This document shows positions 33,582 to 42,909 of a DNA stretch of 64,000 bases, one piece after another (position 1 is the stretch's first letter; each line of letters opens with the position of its first letter). Below the pieces are notes generated by a model. It did no database searches. It was not told the origin of the DNA and was given only the letters and a program-made list of their open reading frames with translations. Origin of the DNA: Egicoccus halophilus (lineage in GTDB: Bacteria > Actinomycetota > Nitriliruptoria > Nitriliruptorales > Nitriliruptoraceae); assembly GCF_004300825.1 (NCBI RefSeq), contig NZ_CP036250.1, forward strand, positions 2,108,001 to 2,172,000, read 5' to 3'. The translations under genes were made by a program, and so were the position numbers.

Positions 33582-34624
33582 CGCGGGTCCTGGTGGTCCG
33601 TCCCGACAACAACGGTGACGTCCTGCTCGCCGGTCCGGCGCTGCGGGCGCTGGCCGCGGACGCCGAGCACGTCACCCTGTGGGTCGGGCCGCGGGGCCGG
33701 CTGGGTGCCTCGTCGCTGCCCGGGGTCGACGAGGTCGTCGTGCGCACCCTGCCGTGGATCGACCCGGCGCCGGCGGCCGTCGACGGGGACTGGCTCGAGG
33801 AGACGGTGGCGTTCGCGTCCGGGCTGCGGGCCGACCGGGCGTTCGTGCTCAGTTCCTTCCACCAGTCGCCGCTGCCGACCGCGCTGTGCCTGCGTGCGGC
33901 TGGCGTGCCGTGGATCGGGGCCACCAGCGAGTACTACCCGGGGTCCCTGCTCGACCTGCGTCACCGCATCGACGACGACGTGCACGAGGTCGAGCGATCG
34001 CTGGATCTCGTGGCCGCCGCCGGCCACCGACTGCCCGACGGGGACGACGGGCGCCTGCGGGTGCGCCCGACCACGCGGCCGAACCCGGTCCCGGCGGGAG
34101 CGCCGTACGTGGTCGTGCACCCCGGCGCCTCGGTCCCGGCCCGGGCCTGGTCGCCGGAGCGCAACCGCGCCGCGGTCGGCGCCCTCGAGGCCGCCGGGTG
34201 GCGCGTGGTGGTCACCGGTGCGCCCGACGAGACCGACCTGACGCGGACGGTCGCCGCGGGAGCTCGGACCACGCTCGACCTCGGCGGTCGCTGCGACTGG
34301 GAGGAACTCACGGTCGTCCTGCGTGACGCGGCCGCCGTGGTCGTCGGCAACACCGGTCCGGCCCATCTCGCGGCCGCGGTGGGGACGCCGGTGGTCTCGC
34401 TCTACGCCCCCACCGTTCCGGCCGTGCGCTGGCGGCCGTGGCAGGTCCCGCACGAACTGCTCGGCCAGCAGGACATCGGCTGCGCCGGCTGCCGGGCGCA
34501 GGTCTGTCCGGTCGCCGGCCACCCCTGCATCGGTCGCGTCGTCCCGGACGACGTGCTGGCGGCCGTCACCCGACTCACCGGCGGTGTCGCGGACCCGGTC
34601 GCGCCCGCGGAGGTACCCGCATGA
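33578..34624 (+). CDS. family 9 glycosyltransferase (heptosyltransferase-like)
   Basis: 348 residues with a GT-B fold. The N-terminal RPDNNGDVLLAGPALRAL and C-terminal GNTGPAHLAAAVGTPVVSLY motifs define ADP-heptose heptosyltransferases of the WaaC/WaaF type. A cysteine-rich segment (CAGCRAQVCPVAGHPC) near the C-terminus is frequent in the family. The ATG overlaps the previous stop. Together with GmhA, HldE and GmhB nearby it probably uses ADP-heptose made by the same operon. Confidence 0.92.
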
Positions 34625-35559
34625 GGATCCTGCTCTGGCACGTGCACGGTTCGTGGACCACGTCCTTCGTCTCGGGCGAGCACACGTACCTGCTCCCCGT
34701 GCTGCCCGACCGCGGGCCCTACGGACGCGGCCGGGCCCAGACGTGGGACTGGCCGGCGAACGCGGTCGAGGTGAGCCCGGCCGAGGCGGCCGAGGCCGAC
34801 GTCGACCTCGTGGTCCTGCAGCGGCCGGAGGAGCTGACCGGCCTGGCCGAGACCTGGCTGGGTGGGCGCGTCCCGGGGCGTGACCTGCCGGCCGTCTACG
34901 TCGAGCACAACGCGCCGCAGGGACGGATCAACGACCTGCGCCACCCGGCGTGCGACCGCGACGACCTCGTGGTCGCCCACGTCACCCACTTCAACGCCCT
35001 GCTGTGGGACACCGGCCGCACCCGCAGCACGGTCGTCGAGCACGGCATCGTCGACCCGGGGGAGCGCTACACCGGCGAGCTCGACCGGGCCGCGGCCATG
35101 GCCAACGAACCCGGCCGTCGTGCCCGGGTGACCGGGACCGACCTGTTGCCCCGCTTCGAGGCCATGGTCCCCGTCGACCTCTACGGCCTGGGCACCGAGG
35201 AGGTCGGCGGACACGGCAACCTCACCCACGAGGAGCTGCACGACGTGATCGGCCGCCGGCGGCTGTACCTGCACCCGTACCGGTGGACCTCGCTCGGCCT
35301 GGCGTTGCTCGAGGCGATGCACGTCGGCATGCCCGTCGTCACGCTCGACACCACCGAGGCCTCGGAGGCGATCCCGTCGGGGGCCGGCATCGTGTCCAAC
35401 CGCTTCGACGTCCTCGAAGCGGGCATCCGGGAGCTGCGCAACGACCCGGAACATGCCCGCGCCATGGGCAAGGCCGCCCGTGCCGCCGCGCTCGAGCGTT
35501 TCGGTCTCGCCCGGTTCCTCGCGGACTGGGACCAACTGCTGCAGGAGGTGGTTCGATGA
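34621..35559 (+). CDS. GT-B glycosyltransferase
   Basis: 312 residues. The N-terminus (MRILLWHVHGSWTTSFV) and the nucleotide-sugar region (HPYRWTSLGLALLEAMHVGMPVVTLDTTEASEAI) are those of a GT4-like transferase. EHNAPQGRIND in the middle may contribute to acceptor binding. The ATG overlaps the preceding GT9 stop as ATGA, and its stop overlaps the next ATG. Donor and acceptor are unknown; a role in assembling the heptose-containing glycan is inferred from the operon. Confidence 0.88.
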   Translation: MRILLWHVHGSWTTSFVSGEHTYLLPVLPDRGPYGRGRAQTWDWPANAVEVSPAEAAEADVDLVVLQRPEELTGLAETWLGGRVPGRDLPAVYVEHNAPQGRINDLRHPACDRDDLVVAHVTHFNALLWDTGRTRSTVVEHGIVDPGERYTGELDRAAAMANEPGRRARVTGTDLLPRFEAMVPVDLYGLGTEEVGGHGNLTHEELHDVIGRRRLYLHPYRWTSLGLALLEAMHVGMPVVTLDTTEASEAIPSGAGIVSNRFDVLEAGIRELRNDPEHARAMGKAARAAALERFGLARFLADWDQLLQEVVR

Positions 35560-36788
35560 GGATCGCCCTCGTCTCCGAGCACGCGAGCCCGCTCGCGCTG
35601 CTCGGCGGTGCGGACGCCGGCGGACAGAACGTCTACGTCGCCGCCCTCGCCCAGGAACTCGGACGTCGTGGCCACCGGGTGGTCGTCCACACGCGGCGGC
35701 AGGACGAGCACACGCCGCGACGGGTGCGCTTCGCCGACAACGTCGTCGTCGACCACGTCGATGCGGGGCCGCACGCGCCGATCCCGAAGGACGACATCTG
35801 GCCGCACATCGACGCGTTCGCCGCCGATCTCCGACGGGCGTGGCGCCAGGACCGGCCCGAGGTGGTGCACAGCCACTTCTGGATGTCGGGCATCGCGGCG
35901 CTCGAGGCGGCGGCCCCGCTCGGGCTCCCCGTGCTGCACACCTACCACGCCCTGGGCAACGTCAAGCGCCGTCACCAGGGCGCCGCCGACACCTCCCCGC
36001 CCGATCGTGAGCCCGCCGAGCAGCGCATCGTCGCCGAGGCGGACCGGATCGTGGCCACCTGCTCCGACGAGGCGTTCGAGTTGCGCCAGCTCGGGGCGCA
36101 GATGTCACGCGTGTCGATCGTCCCCTGTGGGGTGAACCTCGACAACTTCGGCCCCGAGGGACCGGCGCGGTCACGTGACCCGGCGTTCGCGCACCGGATC
36201 GTGTGCGTGAGCCGGCTGGTGCCGCGCAAGGGCATCGACGACGTGGTCCGCGCCCTGGCCGAGGTCCCCGACACCGAGCTGGTGGTCGCGGGCGGTCCGA
36301 AGGTGGCCGCCCTCGACACCGACCCGGAGGTGGGTCGCCTGCGCCAGATCGCCGAGGAGCTCGGAGTCGGCGAGCGCGTCCGGTTCGTCGGCGCCCTCGA
36401 GCGCCACCAGGTCCCGCCGCTGCTGCGCAGCGCCGATGTCGCGGTCACGGTGCCCTGGTACGAGCCGTTCGGGATCGTGCCCCTGGAGATCATGGCGTGC
36501 GGGGTCCCGGTCGTCGCCTCGGCCGTCGGCGGCATGATCGACACCGTCGTGGACGGCGTGACCGGACTGCACGTCCCGCCCCGGGAGCCGGACGCGGTCG
36601 CGGCGGCCCTGCGGCACCTGCTCGACGACGGCGGGCTGCGCGATCGGCTCGGGGCCGCTGGTGCCCGGCGCGTCCGTCGGCGCTACACCTGGGCGCGGGT
36701 CACCGACGGCGTCGTCGACGCCTATCAGCAGGCGATCACCGGCGCGGCCGGTCGTCGTCGCAACGGCATCCGGTTGGTGAACTCATGA
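35556..36788 (+). CDS. family 4 glycosyltransferase
   Basis: 410 residues with a GT-B fold. The N-terminal GGADAGGQNVYVAALAQELGRRGH loop is like that of MshA and sucrose-phosphate synthase relatives. The C-terminal E-x7-E motif EPFGIVPLEIMACGVPVVAS is complete, and RLVPRKGIDDVV supplies the donor phosphate contacts. It overlaps both neighbours by 4 nt. The donor sugar cannot be told from sequence; the operon suggests glycan assembly. Confidence 0.9.
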   Translation: MRIALVSEHASPLALLGGADAGGQNVYVAALAQELGRRGHRVVVHTRRQDEHTPRRVRFADNVVVDHVDAGPHAPIPKDDIWPHIDAFAADLRRAWRQDRPEVVHSHFWMSGIAALEAAAPLGLPVLHTYHALGNVKRRHQGAADTSPPDREPAEQRIVAEADRIVATCSDEAFELRQLGAQMSRVSIVPCGVNLDNFGPEGPARSRDPAFAHRIVCVSRLVPRKGIDDVVRALAEVPDTELVVAGGPKVAALDTDPEVGRLRQIAEELGVGERVRFVGALERHQVPPLLRSADVAVTVPWYEPFGIVPLEIMACGVPVVASAVGGMIDTVVDGVTGLHVPPREPDAVAAALRHLLDDGGLRDRLGAAGARRVRRRYTWARVTDGVVDAYQQAITGAAGRRRNGIRLVNS

Positions 36789-37486
36789 ATGACGCGACGC
36801 GACTGCCGACGGCACGCGAGCACACGGCCCGGCTGATCGAGGCCCTCCGGGCGGTCGAGCCCGAGCTGACGACCGTGGAGCACTGGGGGCGCCACCTCGC
36901 CCGGGTCCTCGGCGACGGTGGTCGGGTGCTGGCCTGCGGCAACGGTGGCAGCGCCGCCGACGCCCAGCACTTCACCGCCGAGCTCGTCGGCCGCTACCGC
37001 GACGACCGGGCCCCCTTCAGCGCGATCTGCCTGTCCTCCGAGACCTCGAGCCTGACCGCGATCGGCAACGACTACGGCTACGACGAGGTGTTCGCGCGGC
37101 AGGTCCGGGGCCACGGTCGCCCGGGCGACGTCCTGCTGGCGATCTCGACGTCGGGGACGAGCGCGAACGTGCTGCGGGCCGCGGAGGCGGCCCGGGAGGT
37201 GGGCGTGGAGGTCTGGTCGCTGACCGGCCCGGGACCGAACGCGCTGAGCGAGCGCAGCGACGCGTCGGTGTGCGTCGATGCCCCGGCCACCGCGACCGTC
37301 CAGGAGGTGCACGGGGTGCTCGTCCACGCCGTCTGTGCGGCGTTCGACCGGGTGGTCCTCGGCCTTGACGACGTCGAGGGCAACCCGACCGACCTGCTCG
37401 CGGCGACGGAGGACCCGCCCGGGAACGGCGCCGTGGTGATCGACGTGCGTGACAAGGTGCGGACGGCGCGGGGAGGTGCCCGATGA
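36785..37486 (+). CDS. gmhA: D-sedoheptulose 7-phosphate isomerase
   Basis: 233 residues with a SIS fold. CGNGGSAADAQHFTAELVGRY and STSGTSANVLRAAEAA are signature GmhA segments, and HGVLVHAVC carries the conserved C-terminal histidine. It converts sedoheptulose 7-phosphate to D-glycero-D-manno-heptose 7-phosphate, the first committed step to nucleotide-activated heptose. The tail of about 30 residues (~205-233) is longer than usual. ATG at 36785 overlaps the GT4 stop, and the gene's stop overlaps hldE. Confidence 0.93.
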   Translation: MNDATRLPTAREHTARLIEALRAVEPELTTVEHWGRHLARVLGDGGRVLACGNGGSAADAQHFTAELVGRYRDDRAPFSAICLSSETSSLTAIGNDYGYDEVFARQVRGHGRPGDVLLAISTSGTSANVLRAAEAAREVGVEVWSLTGPGPNALSERSDASVCVDAPATATVQEVHGVLVHAVCAAFDRVVLGLDDVEGNPTDLLAATEDPPGNGAVVIDVRDKVRTARGGAR

Positions 37487-38859
37487 GCCGTCTGACCGTG
37501 ATCGGCGACGTCCTGCTCGACCGCGACGTCGAGGGGGAGGCGTCGCGGTTCACGCCCGACGCGCCGGCCCCCGTGCTCGACGAGCGCGAGGTCCACGCCC
37601 GTCCGGGCGGCGCCGGGTTGGCGGCCGTGCTGGCGGCCGCCGACGGCCACGAGGTCACCCTCGTCACGGCGCTCGCCGACGACGCCGGTGGGGCGGAGCT
37701 GCGCGAGCTGCTGGAGCGTGCCGGCGTCCAGGTCGTCGACCTCGGGCTCGCCGGGCCGACCAGCGAGAAGATCCGTCTGCGCGCCGGCGGTACCTCGCTG
37801 GCCCGCTGGGACCGGGGTCGGCGCACGGACGCCGCCGACGTCGGTGCCTGGACGTCGGCCGCGACCGCGGCGCTCGACACGGCGGACGGCGTCCTGATGG
37901 CCTGCTACGGCCGCGGGGTGAGCGCCTCGCCCGGCGTACGTGCGGCGTTGACGGCGGTCCGCGCCCCGGTGGTGTGGGACCCCCATCCCCGCGGCGCCGC
38001 CCCGACCTCGAACACGACCGTGGCCACGCCCAACGACGCCGAGGTGCGCGCGCTCGTCCCCGAGCCGGCCGGGGACCGGCTCGACGCCGTCACCGCCCGC
38101 GCCGAGGGGCTCCTGGCCGCCTGGGGCATCGGCGGACTGGCGGTCACCCGTGGCGCCGACGGGGCGTTGTTCACGCGCGGTGCCGGGATGCCGCTCGTCG
38201 TACCGGCTCCCACCGTGGGCACCGGTGATCCGTGCGGCGCGGGGGACCGGTTCGCGTCCCGCCTGGCGGGGGAGCTGGCCGCAGGTCAGCTGGCGCCCCA
38301 TGCCGTCGCCGCCGCCGTCGCGGCCGCCTCCCGGTTCGTCGCCGCCGGTGGCGCCGGCGCGGTGCGCATCGGCGAGCCGCCCACGCCGACGGACGAACCG
38401 CACGGGGACGCACGCGCACTGGTCGAGCAGGTCCGTGCCGTCGGCGGCACCGTGGTCGCCACCGGTGGCTGCTTCGACCTCGTCCACGTCGGTCACGTGC
38501 AGGTCCTCGAGGCGGCCCGCGCCCTGGGCGACTGCCTGGTGGTCTGCCTCAACTCCGACGACTCGGTCCGGCGGCTCAAGGGGCCCAACCGCCCCATCGT
38601 GCCGCAGGACGACCGCGCCGAGCTGCTGCGTGCGCTCGGTTGCGTGGACGAGGTGGTGGTGTTCGACGAGGACACCCCCGTGGAGGCGCTGCGGCGGCTC
38701 CGACCCGACGTGTTCGCCAAGGGCGGCGACTACGGCGGTTCCCGCATCCCCGAGGCCGACGTGCTCGCCCAGTGGGGTGGGCAGGTCGTGACCCTGCCCT
38801 ATCTCGAAGGCCGTTCCACCACCCGCATCCTGCAGGAGGTCACCCGACGTGACAGCTGA
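37483..38859 (+). CDS. hldE: bifunctional heptose-7-phosphate kinase / heptose-1-phosphate adenylyltransferase
   Basis: 458 residues, matching two-domain HldE. The N-terminal PfkB kinase (~1-300) has the catalytic D255 in GTGDPCGAGDRF. The C-terminal nucleotidyltransferase (~320-458) has GGCFDLVHVGH with H335-x-G-H338 and the LKGPNRP segment. It phosphorylates heptose 7-phosphate at C1 and, after GmhB dephosphorylation, makes ADP-heptose. Both halves look catalytically intact. It overlaps gmhA and the following SDR gene. Confidence 0.94.
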   Translation: MSRLTVIGDVLLDRDVEGEASRFTPDAPAPVLDEREVHARPGGAGLAAVLAAADGHEVTLVTALADDAGGAELRELLERAGVQVVDLGLAGPTSEKIRLRAGGTSLARWDRGRRTDAADVGAWTSAATAALDTADGVLMACYGRGVSASPGVRAALTAVRAPVVWDPHPRGAAPTSNTTVATPNDAEVRALVPEPAGDRLDAVTARAEGLLAAWGIGGLAVTRGADGALFTRGAGMPLVVPAPTVGTGDPCGAGDRFASRLAGELAAGQLAPHAVAAAVAAASRFVAAGGAGAVRIGEPPTPTDEPHGDARALVEQVRAVGGTVVATGGCFDLVHVGHVQVLEAARALGDCLVVCLNSDDSVRRLKGPNRPIVPQDDRAELLRALGCVDEVVVFDEDTPVEALRRLRPDVFAKGGDYGGSRIPEADVLAQWGGQVVTLPYLEGRSTTRILQEVTRRDS

Positions 38860-39565
38860 CAACCCCACCCCCGGCACCCCGCGCACCCTCGGCAACGTGA
38901 TCGTCACCGGCGGGGCATCCGGCCTCGGTCGTGCCGTGGCTCGCAAGGTCGCCGACGGCGGTGGTACGCCGTGGATCCTCGACGTCAACCCGGGCGAGGA
39001 CGGCTTCGAGCAGGAGACGGTCGACCTCGCCGACACCCGCGCCGCCGAGGAGTCGGTCCGCAAGATCGTCGAGCGTGCCGGTGGTCTCGACGCGGTCGTC
39101 ACGGCCGCCGCCATGGACACCCCGGCGGACTTCGCCGAGACCGACCGCGAGACCTGGGAGCGCATCGTCACCGTCAACCTGTTCGGGACGGCCGCCGTGG
39201 TGCGTGCGGCCCTGCCGGCGCTGAGCGAGGCACAGGGGACCGTCGTCACGGTCGCCTCCACCCTGGGGTTGCGGGCGCTGCCGGCCGCGACCGCCTACGC
39301 CGCCTCCAAGCACGGCGTCGTCGGCTTCACCCGGGCGCTGGCGATGGAAGTCGGCGGCAAGGTCGGCGTGACCATGCTGGTGCCCGGCGGCATGGCCACG
39401 CACTTCTTCGACGACCGGGACGAGCAGTTCAAGCCGGCTCCCGACCAACTGCTCAACGACCCGGCCCACGTCGCCGAGGCGGTGCTGTTCGCCCTGCGTC
39501 AGCCGGCCGGCTGCGAGGTCCGCGAACTGCTCATCACCCCGTCGGTCGAGCCGTCGTGGCCCTGA
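38849..39565 (+). CDS. short-chain dehydrogenase/reductase in the heptose cluster
   Basis: 238 residues, classical SDR. The cofactor loop TGGASGLGRAVA and the catalytic YAASK motif (preceded by the serine of VASTLGL) are present. It is not an HldD-type extended epimerase. It may oxidise, reduce or epimerise a heptose intermediate or the finished glycan; the substrate is unknown. The GTG start overlaps hldE by 11 nt, and the next GT9 gene starts 4 nt after its stop. Confidence 0.88.
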   Translation: MTADNPTPGTPRTLGNVIVTGGASGLGRAVARKVADGGGTPWILDVNPGEDGFEQETVDLADTRAAEESVRKIVERAGGLDAVVTAAAMDTPADFAETDRETWERIVTVNLFGTAAVVRAALPALSEAQGTVVTVASTLGLRALPAATAYAASKHGVVGFTRALAMEVGGKVGVTMLVPGGMATHFFDDRDEQFKPAPDQLLNDPAHVAEAVLFALRQPAGCEVRELLITPSVEPSWP

Positions 39566-39569
39566 GCCG

Positions 39570-40553
39570 GTGACCGACGTGCCGACCCGGCCGGTACTGC
39601 TGGTCCTGCGGGCGCTCGGACTGGGCGACCTGCTCACCGCGGTGCCGGCCCTGCGTGGCCTGCGTCGCGCCTTCGTGGGGCACGAACTGGTCCTGGCCAC
39701 CCCTCGGTGGCTGGGACCGCTCGTCGGGCTCGTCGACGTCGTCGACCGGCACCTGCCGGTCGGCGAGCTCGAACCGCTGCCCGCGACGCTGACCGACCGC
39801 GTCGACGTGGCCGTGAACCTGCACGGCAGCGGGCCGCAGAGCGCGCGTCTGCTGCTGGCGCGACGACCCGGTCGCCTGGTCACGTTCGCGCACCCGCAGG
39901 TGCCCGACGCTGCCGGCGGGCCGGTGTGGCGCGACGACGAGCACGAGGTCGTGCGCTGGTGCCGGCTCGTCGAAGCTGCCGGCGCCGACGCCGATCCCAC
40001 CGAGCTCGACCTGCGCGCCCCCACCCCGACCGGACCGGTGGCCGCGGCGGCGCGGGGGGCGACGGTCGTCCACCCGGGCGCGAAGTCGGGGGCCCGTCGC
40101 TGGCCCGCCGGACGCTTCGCGGCGATCGCCGCCCGTGAACGTCGGCGGGGCCGGCGCGTGGTGGTCACCGGCTCCGCGGGGGAGCGTGCGCTCGCGCTCG
40201 AGGTCGCCGGTGCGGCCGGTCTGCCGGAGACCGACGTGCTCGCCGGGCGACTCGACCTCGCAGAACTCGCCGGGGTGGTCGCGGCGGCCGGACGCGTCGT
40301 GTGCGGCGACACCGGGGTGGCCCACCTCGCCACGGCGATGGGGACGGCGTCGGTGGTGCTGTTCGGCCCCACCCCGCCCACGACCTGGGGGCCACCCGTC
40401 GAGCGCGCCGACCGTCACCGGGTGCTGTGGGCGGGCCGGCGTGGCGATCCGCTCGCCGACGAGCCCTTCGCGGGGCTGCTCGCCCTGTCGGTCGACGACG
40501 TGGCGCGCGAACTCGACGCCCTCGACGCCGAGACCGTGGCGGGCACCCGCTGA
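39570..40553 (+). CDS. family 9 glycosyltransferase (second heptosyltransferase-like)
   Basis: 327 residues with a GT-B fold. LRALGLGDLLTAVPALRGL and VVCGDTGVAHLATAMGTASVVLFGP are the typical N- and C-terminal motifs, and HPGAKSGARRWPAGRFA supplies the donor-site region. It lacks the cysteine cluster seen in the other GT9 of the operon. It is the last gene of the cluster and converges on the GH3 gene, sharing a hairpin that spans both stop codons. Confidence 0.9.
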   Translation: MTDVPTRPVLLVLRALGLGDLLTAVPALRGLRRAFVGHELVLATPRWLGPLVGLVDVVDRHLPVGELEPLPATLTDRVDVAVNLHGSGPQSARLLLARRPGRLVTFAHPQVPDAAGGPVWRDDEHEVVRWCRLVEAAGADADPTELDLRAPTPTGPVAAAARGATVVHPGAKSGARRWPAGRFAAIAARERRRGRRVVVTGSAGERALALEVAGAAGLPETDVLAGRLDLAELAGVVAAAGRVVCGDTGVAHLATAMGTASVVLFGPTPPTTWGPPVERADRHRVLWAGRRGDPLADEPFAGLLALSVDDVARELDALDAETVAGTR

Positions 40554-40572
40554 CGGCCGGCGACCGTCAGCG
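40548..40572. terminator. hairpin spanning the stop codons of the convergent GT9 and GH3 genes
   Basis: CGCTGACGG (40548-40556) pairs with 40564-40572 over a 7-nt loop. Each arm contains one of the two stop codons, so the short 13-nt gap is used as a two-way terminator. Confidence 0.55.
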
Positions 40573-42909
40573 TCGCCGCCGGGAAGGCTGCAGGTCGAGC
40601 ACCCGCAGGACCCGGTCGAGGGCAGCCAGTGACGGGCGTCCCTGCCCGAACAGCACCAGCGAGCGCAGCGGCGACTCGCGCAGGATCGTCGCGAACATGC
40701 GGCGGGTCGCCGCGTCGGGTTCGTGCAGCGATCCGAGCATCGCCCGGCTCGCCGCCCGCGCCAGCAGCGGCTGCACCGCACGCCCGAGCGGCGTCGCCGC
40801 GAGGTCGTCGAGCGTCGAGTTGCGGTGCAGCGGGAGCACCGGGTCCGCATCGGGGACCTCCCGCCCGAACATGGCCGCGAACGTCGCCTCGTCGGCGAGC
40901 GGCTCGGGCCGGTGTGGCGAGGCCGGCACCTCGGACTCGCCGTCGACCTCGATGCGCACCCGCTCGCGCACGTCCACCGACGAGGCGGCGACCCGCACCT
41001 CGAACGTGCCGGCCGCGACCAGCCAGTCCCGGCGCTCGACGTCCCAGTGCGCGAAGGCGCGCGGGCCGAGGTCGACGTGCACCCGCTCGGCCTCCCCGGG
41101 CGCCAGGTGGACCTTGGCGAAGCCGCGCAGCTCCTGGGCCGGGCGGTGCACCGTCGCGTCGACGTCGGCGACGTAGACCTGCACGGCCTCGCTGCCGGCA
41201 CGCTCGCCGGTGTTGGTCACGGTCACCGACACGGTGAAGCGCTGGCCGGCGCCGTTCACCTCGACCTCGGACCACGCGAAGGTGGTGTAGGAGCCGCCGT
41301 GGCCGAAGGGGAAGCGGGCCGGCACCGCGAACGTGTCGTGGAACCGGTACCCCACGTGCAGGCCCTCCAGGTAGCGGACCTGACGCGGCTCCCCGGGGAA
41401 CGCGGCGGAGGCCGGCAGGTCCTCGGCCGCCACGGGGAAGCTCTCGGCCAGTCGCCCGCCGGGTTCGGCGTGGCCGAGCAGCACGTCGACGATCGCGCTG
41501 CCGCCGGCCTGTCCGGCCAGGTAACCCTCCACCAGTGCTGCGGGCCGGTCGGCCCACGGCAGTTCGACCGGCGCGCCGTTGGCGAGGACGACCACGGTCC
41601 GGGGGTTGACCGCCACGACGGCCTCGACCAGACGGGTGTGCCCGTCGGGCAGCCGCAGGTGGTCGCGGTCGAAGCCCTCCGACTCGTAGGCGCCGGGGAG
41701 CCCGGCGAACACCACGGCCACGTCCGCGTCGCGGGCGGCCGCAACGGCGGCCTCGACCAGCGTGTCGGTGGTCGAACCGTCCAGCGCGTAGCCGGGGGCG
41801 AACGCGACGCGGGTGTCGTCGCCGAGTCGGTCGCGGAAGGCGTCGAGTGCCGTGTCGAGCCGGGTGGGCGTGACCTGGGAGCTGCCCGCCCCCTGGTAGC
41901 GGGGTCGCGTCGCGAAGCCGCCGATCACGGCCAGGCGGCCCGGGGACGCCAGCGGCAGGATCCCGTCGTTGGTCAACAGCACCGTGCCGGCCGCGGCGGC
42001 GCGGCCGGCCAGGACGTGATGGGCCTCGGCGTCGTCGGCGCCCGCGAGCCCGTCGGCCACGGCCGACTCGGCCCGCTCGGCCAAGCGCGCGAGCCGTGCC
42101 ACGCTGCGCTCCACCGCGGCGGCGTCGAGCTTCCCGCGCTCGACCGCGGCGACCACCTCGCGGTCGAACGCCTTGCCACTGGTGGGCATCTCGAGGTCGA
42201 GCCCGGCGGCGACCGCGGCGGCCCGGTCGTTGACGGCACCCCAGTCGCTCATCACGACCCCGTCGAAGCCCCACTCGTCGCGCAGGACGTCGGTCAACAG
42301 CCAGCGGTGGTCCGAGCAGTAGGTGCCGCCGACCCGGTTGTAGGCGCACATCACCGTCCACGGTGCCGACTCGCGCACGGCGATCTCGAACCCGGTCAGG
42401 TACAGCTCGCGCAGCGTGCGGTCGTCGACGAGCACGTCGACGACCATGCGTCCGGCCTCCTGGTTGTTGACGGCGAAGTGCTTGAGACAGCCTCCGACCC
42501 CCTGGGACTGCAGCCCGCGCACCATCGCGGCCGCCATCCGGCCCGACAGCAGCGGATCCTCCGAGAAGTACTCGAAGTTGCGTCCGCCGGCCGGGTGCCG
42601 CTTGAGGTTGAGCCCCGGTCCGAGCAGCACGTCGACGTCGCGGGCGCGCGACTCACGACCGAGCGCGGCGCCCACCTGCTCGATCAGGTCGAGGTCCCAG
42701 CTGGCCGCCAACGACGACGCGGTCGGGAAGCAGGTGGCCGGCAGGGCGCTACCGATCCCGAGCTGGTCGGCGTCGGGCCGGCGGACCCCGTGCGGGCCGT
42801 CGGCCACCACGACCGGTCGGTGCCCCTCGACGGCCTCGGTGCTCCAGTTGTCGCGGCCGGAGAGGAGCCGGACCTGCGTGGCCAGGTCCTCGGACGTGGG
42901 GGAGGTCAT
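40567..42909 (-). CDS. glycoside hydrolase family 3 beta-glucosidase-like protein
   Basis: 780 residues. The N-terminal TIM-barrel-like domain carries the nucleophile D222 in VVMSDWGAV and substrate residues in GLNLKRHPAGGRNFEYFSEDP. A second alpha/beta domain and a C-terminal fibronectin-like domain (near residue 640 on) complete the long GH3 form. There is no signal peptide, so it is probably cytoplasmic and acts on imported oligosaccharides such as cellobiose. ATG at 42909 overlaps the upstream oxidoreductase stop. No CebR-like box lies upstream of this pair. Confidence 0.93.
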   Translation of the reverse strand: MTSPTSEDLATQVRLLSGRDNWSTEAVEGHRPVVVADGPHGVRRPDADQLGIGSALPATCFPTASSLAASWDLDLIEQVGAALGRESRARDVDVLLGPGLNLKRHPAGGRNFEYFSEDPLLSGRMAAAMVRGLQSQGVGGCLKHFAVNNQEAGRMVVDVLVDDRTLRELYLTGFEIAVRESAPWTVMCAYNRVGGTYCSDHRWLLTDVLRDEWGFDGVVMSDWGAVNDRAAAVAAGLDLEMPTSGKAFDREVVAAVERGKLDAAAVERSVARLARLAERAESAVADGLAGADDAEAHHVLAGRAAAAGTVLLTNDGILPLASPGRLAVIGGFATRPRYQGAGSSQVTPTRLDTALDAFRDRLGDDTRVAFAPGYALDGSTTDTLVEAAVAAARDADVAVVFAGLPGAYESEGFDRDHLRLPDGHTRLVEAVVAVNPRTVVVLANGAPVELPWADRPAALVEGYLAGQAGGSAIVDVLLGHAEPGGRLAESFPVAAEDLPASAAFPGEPRQVRYLEGLHVGYRFHDTFAVPARFPFGHGGSYTTFAWSEVEVNGAGQRFTVSVTVTNTGERAGSEAVQVYVADVDATVHRPAQELRGFAKVHLAPGEAERVHVDLGPRAFAHWDVERRDWLVAAGTFEVRVAASSVDVRERVRIEVDGESEVPASPHRPEPLADEATFAAMFGREVPDADPVLPLHRNSTLDDLAATPLGRAVQPLLARAASRAMLGSLHEPDAATRRMFATILRESPLRSLVLFGQGRPSLAALDRVLRVLDLQPSRRRR

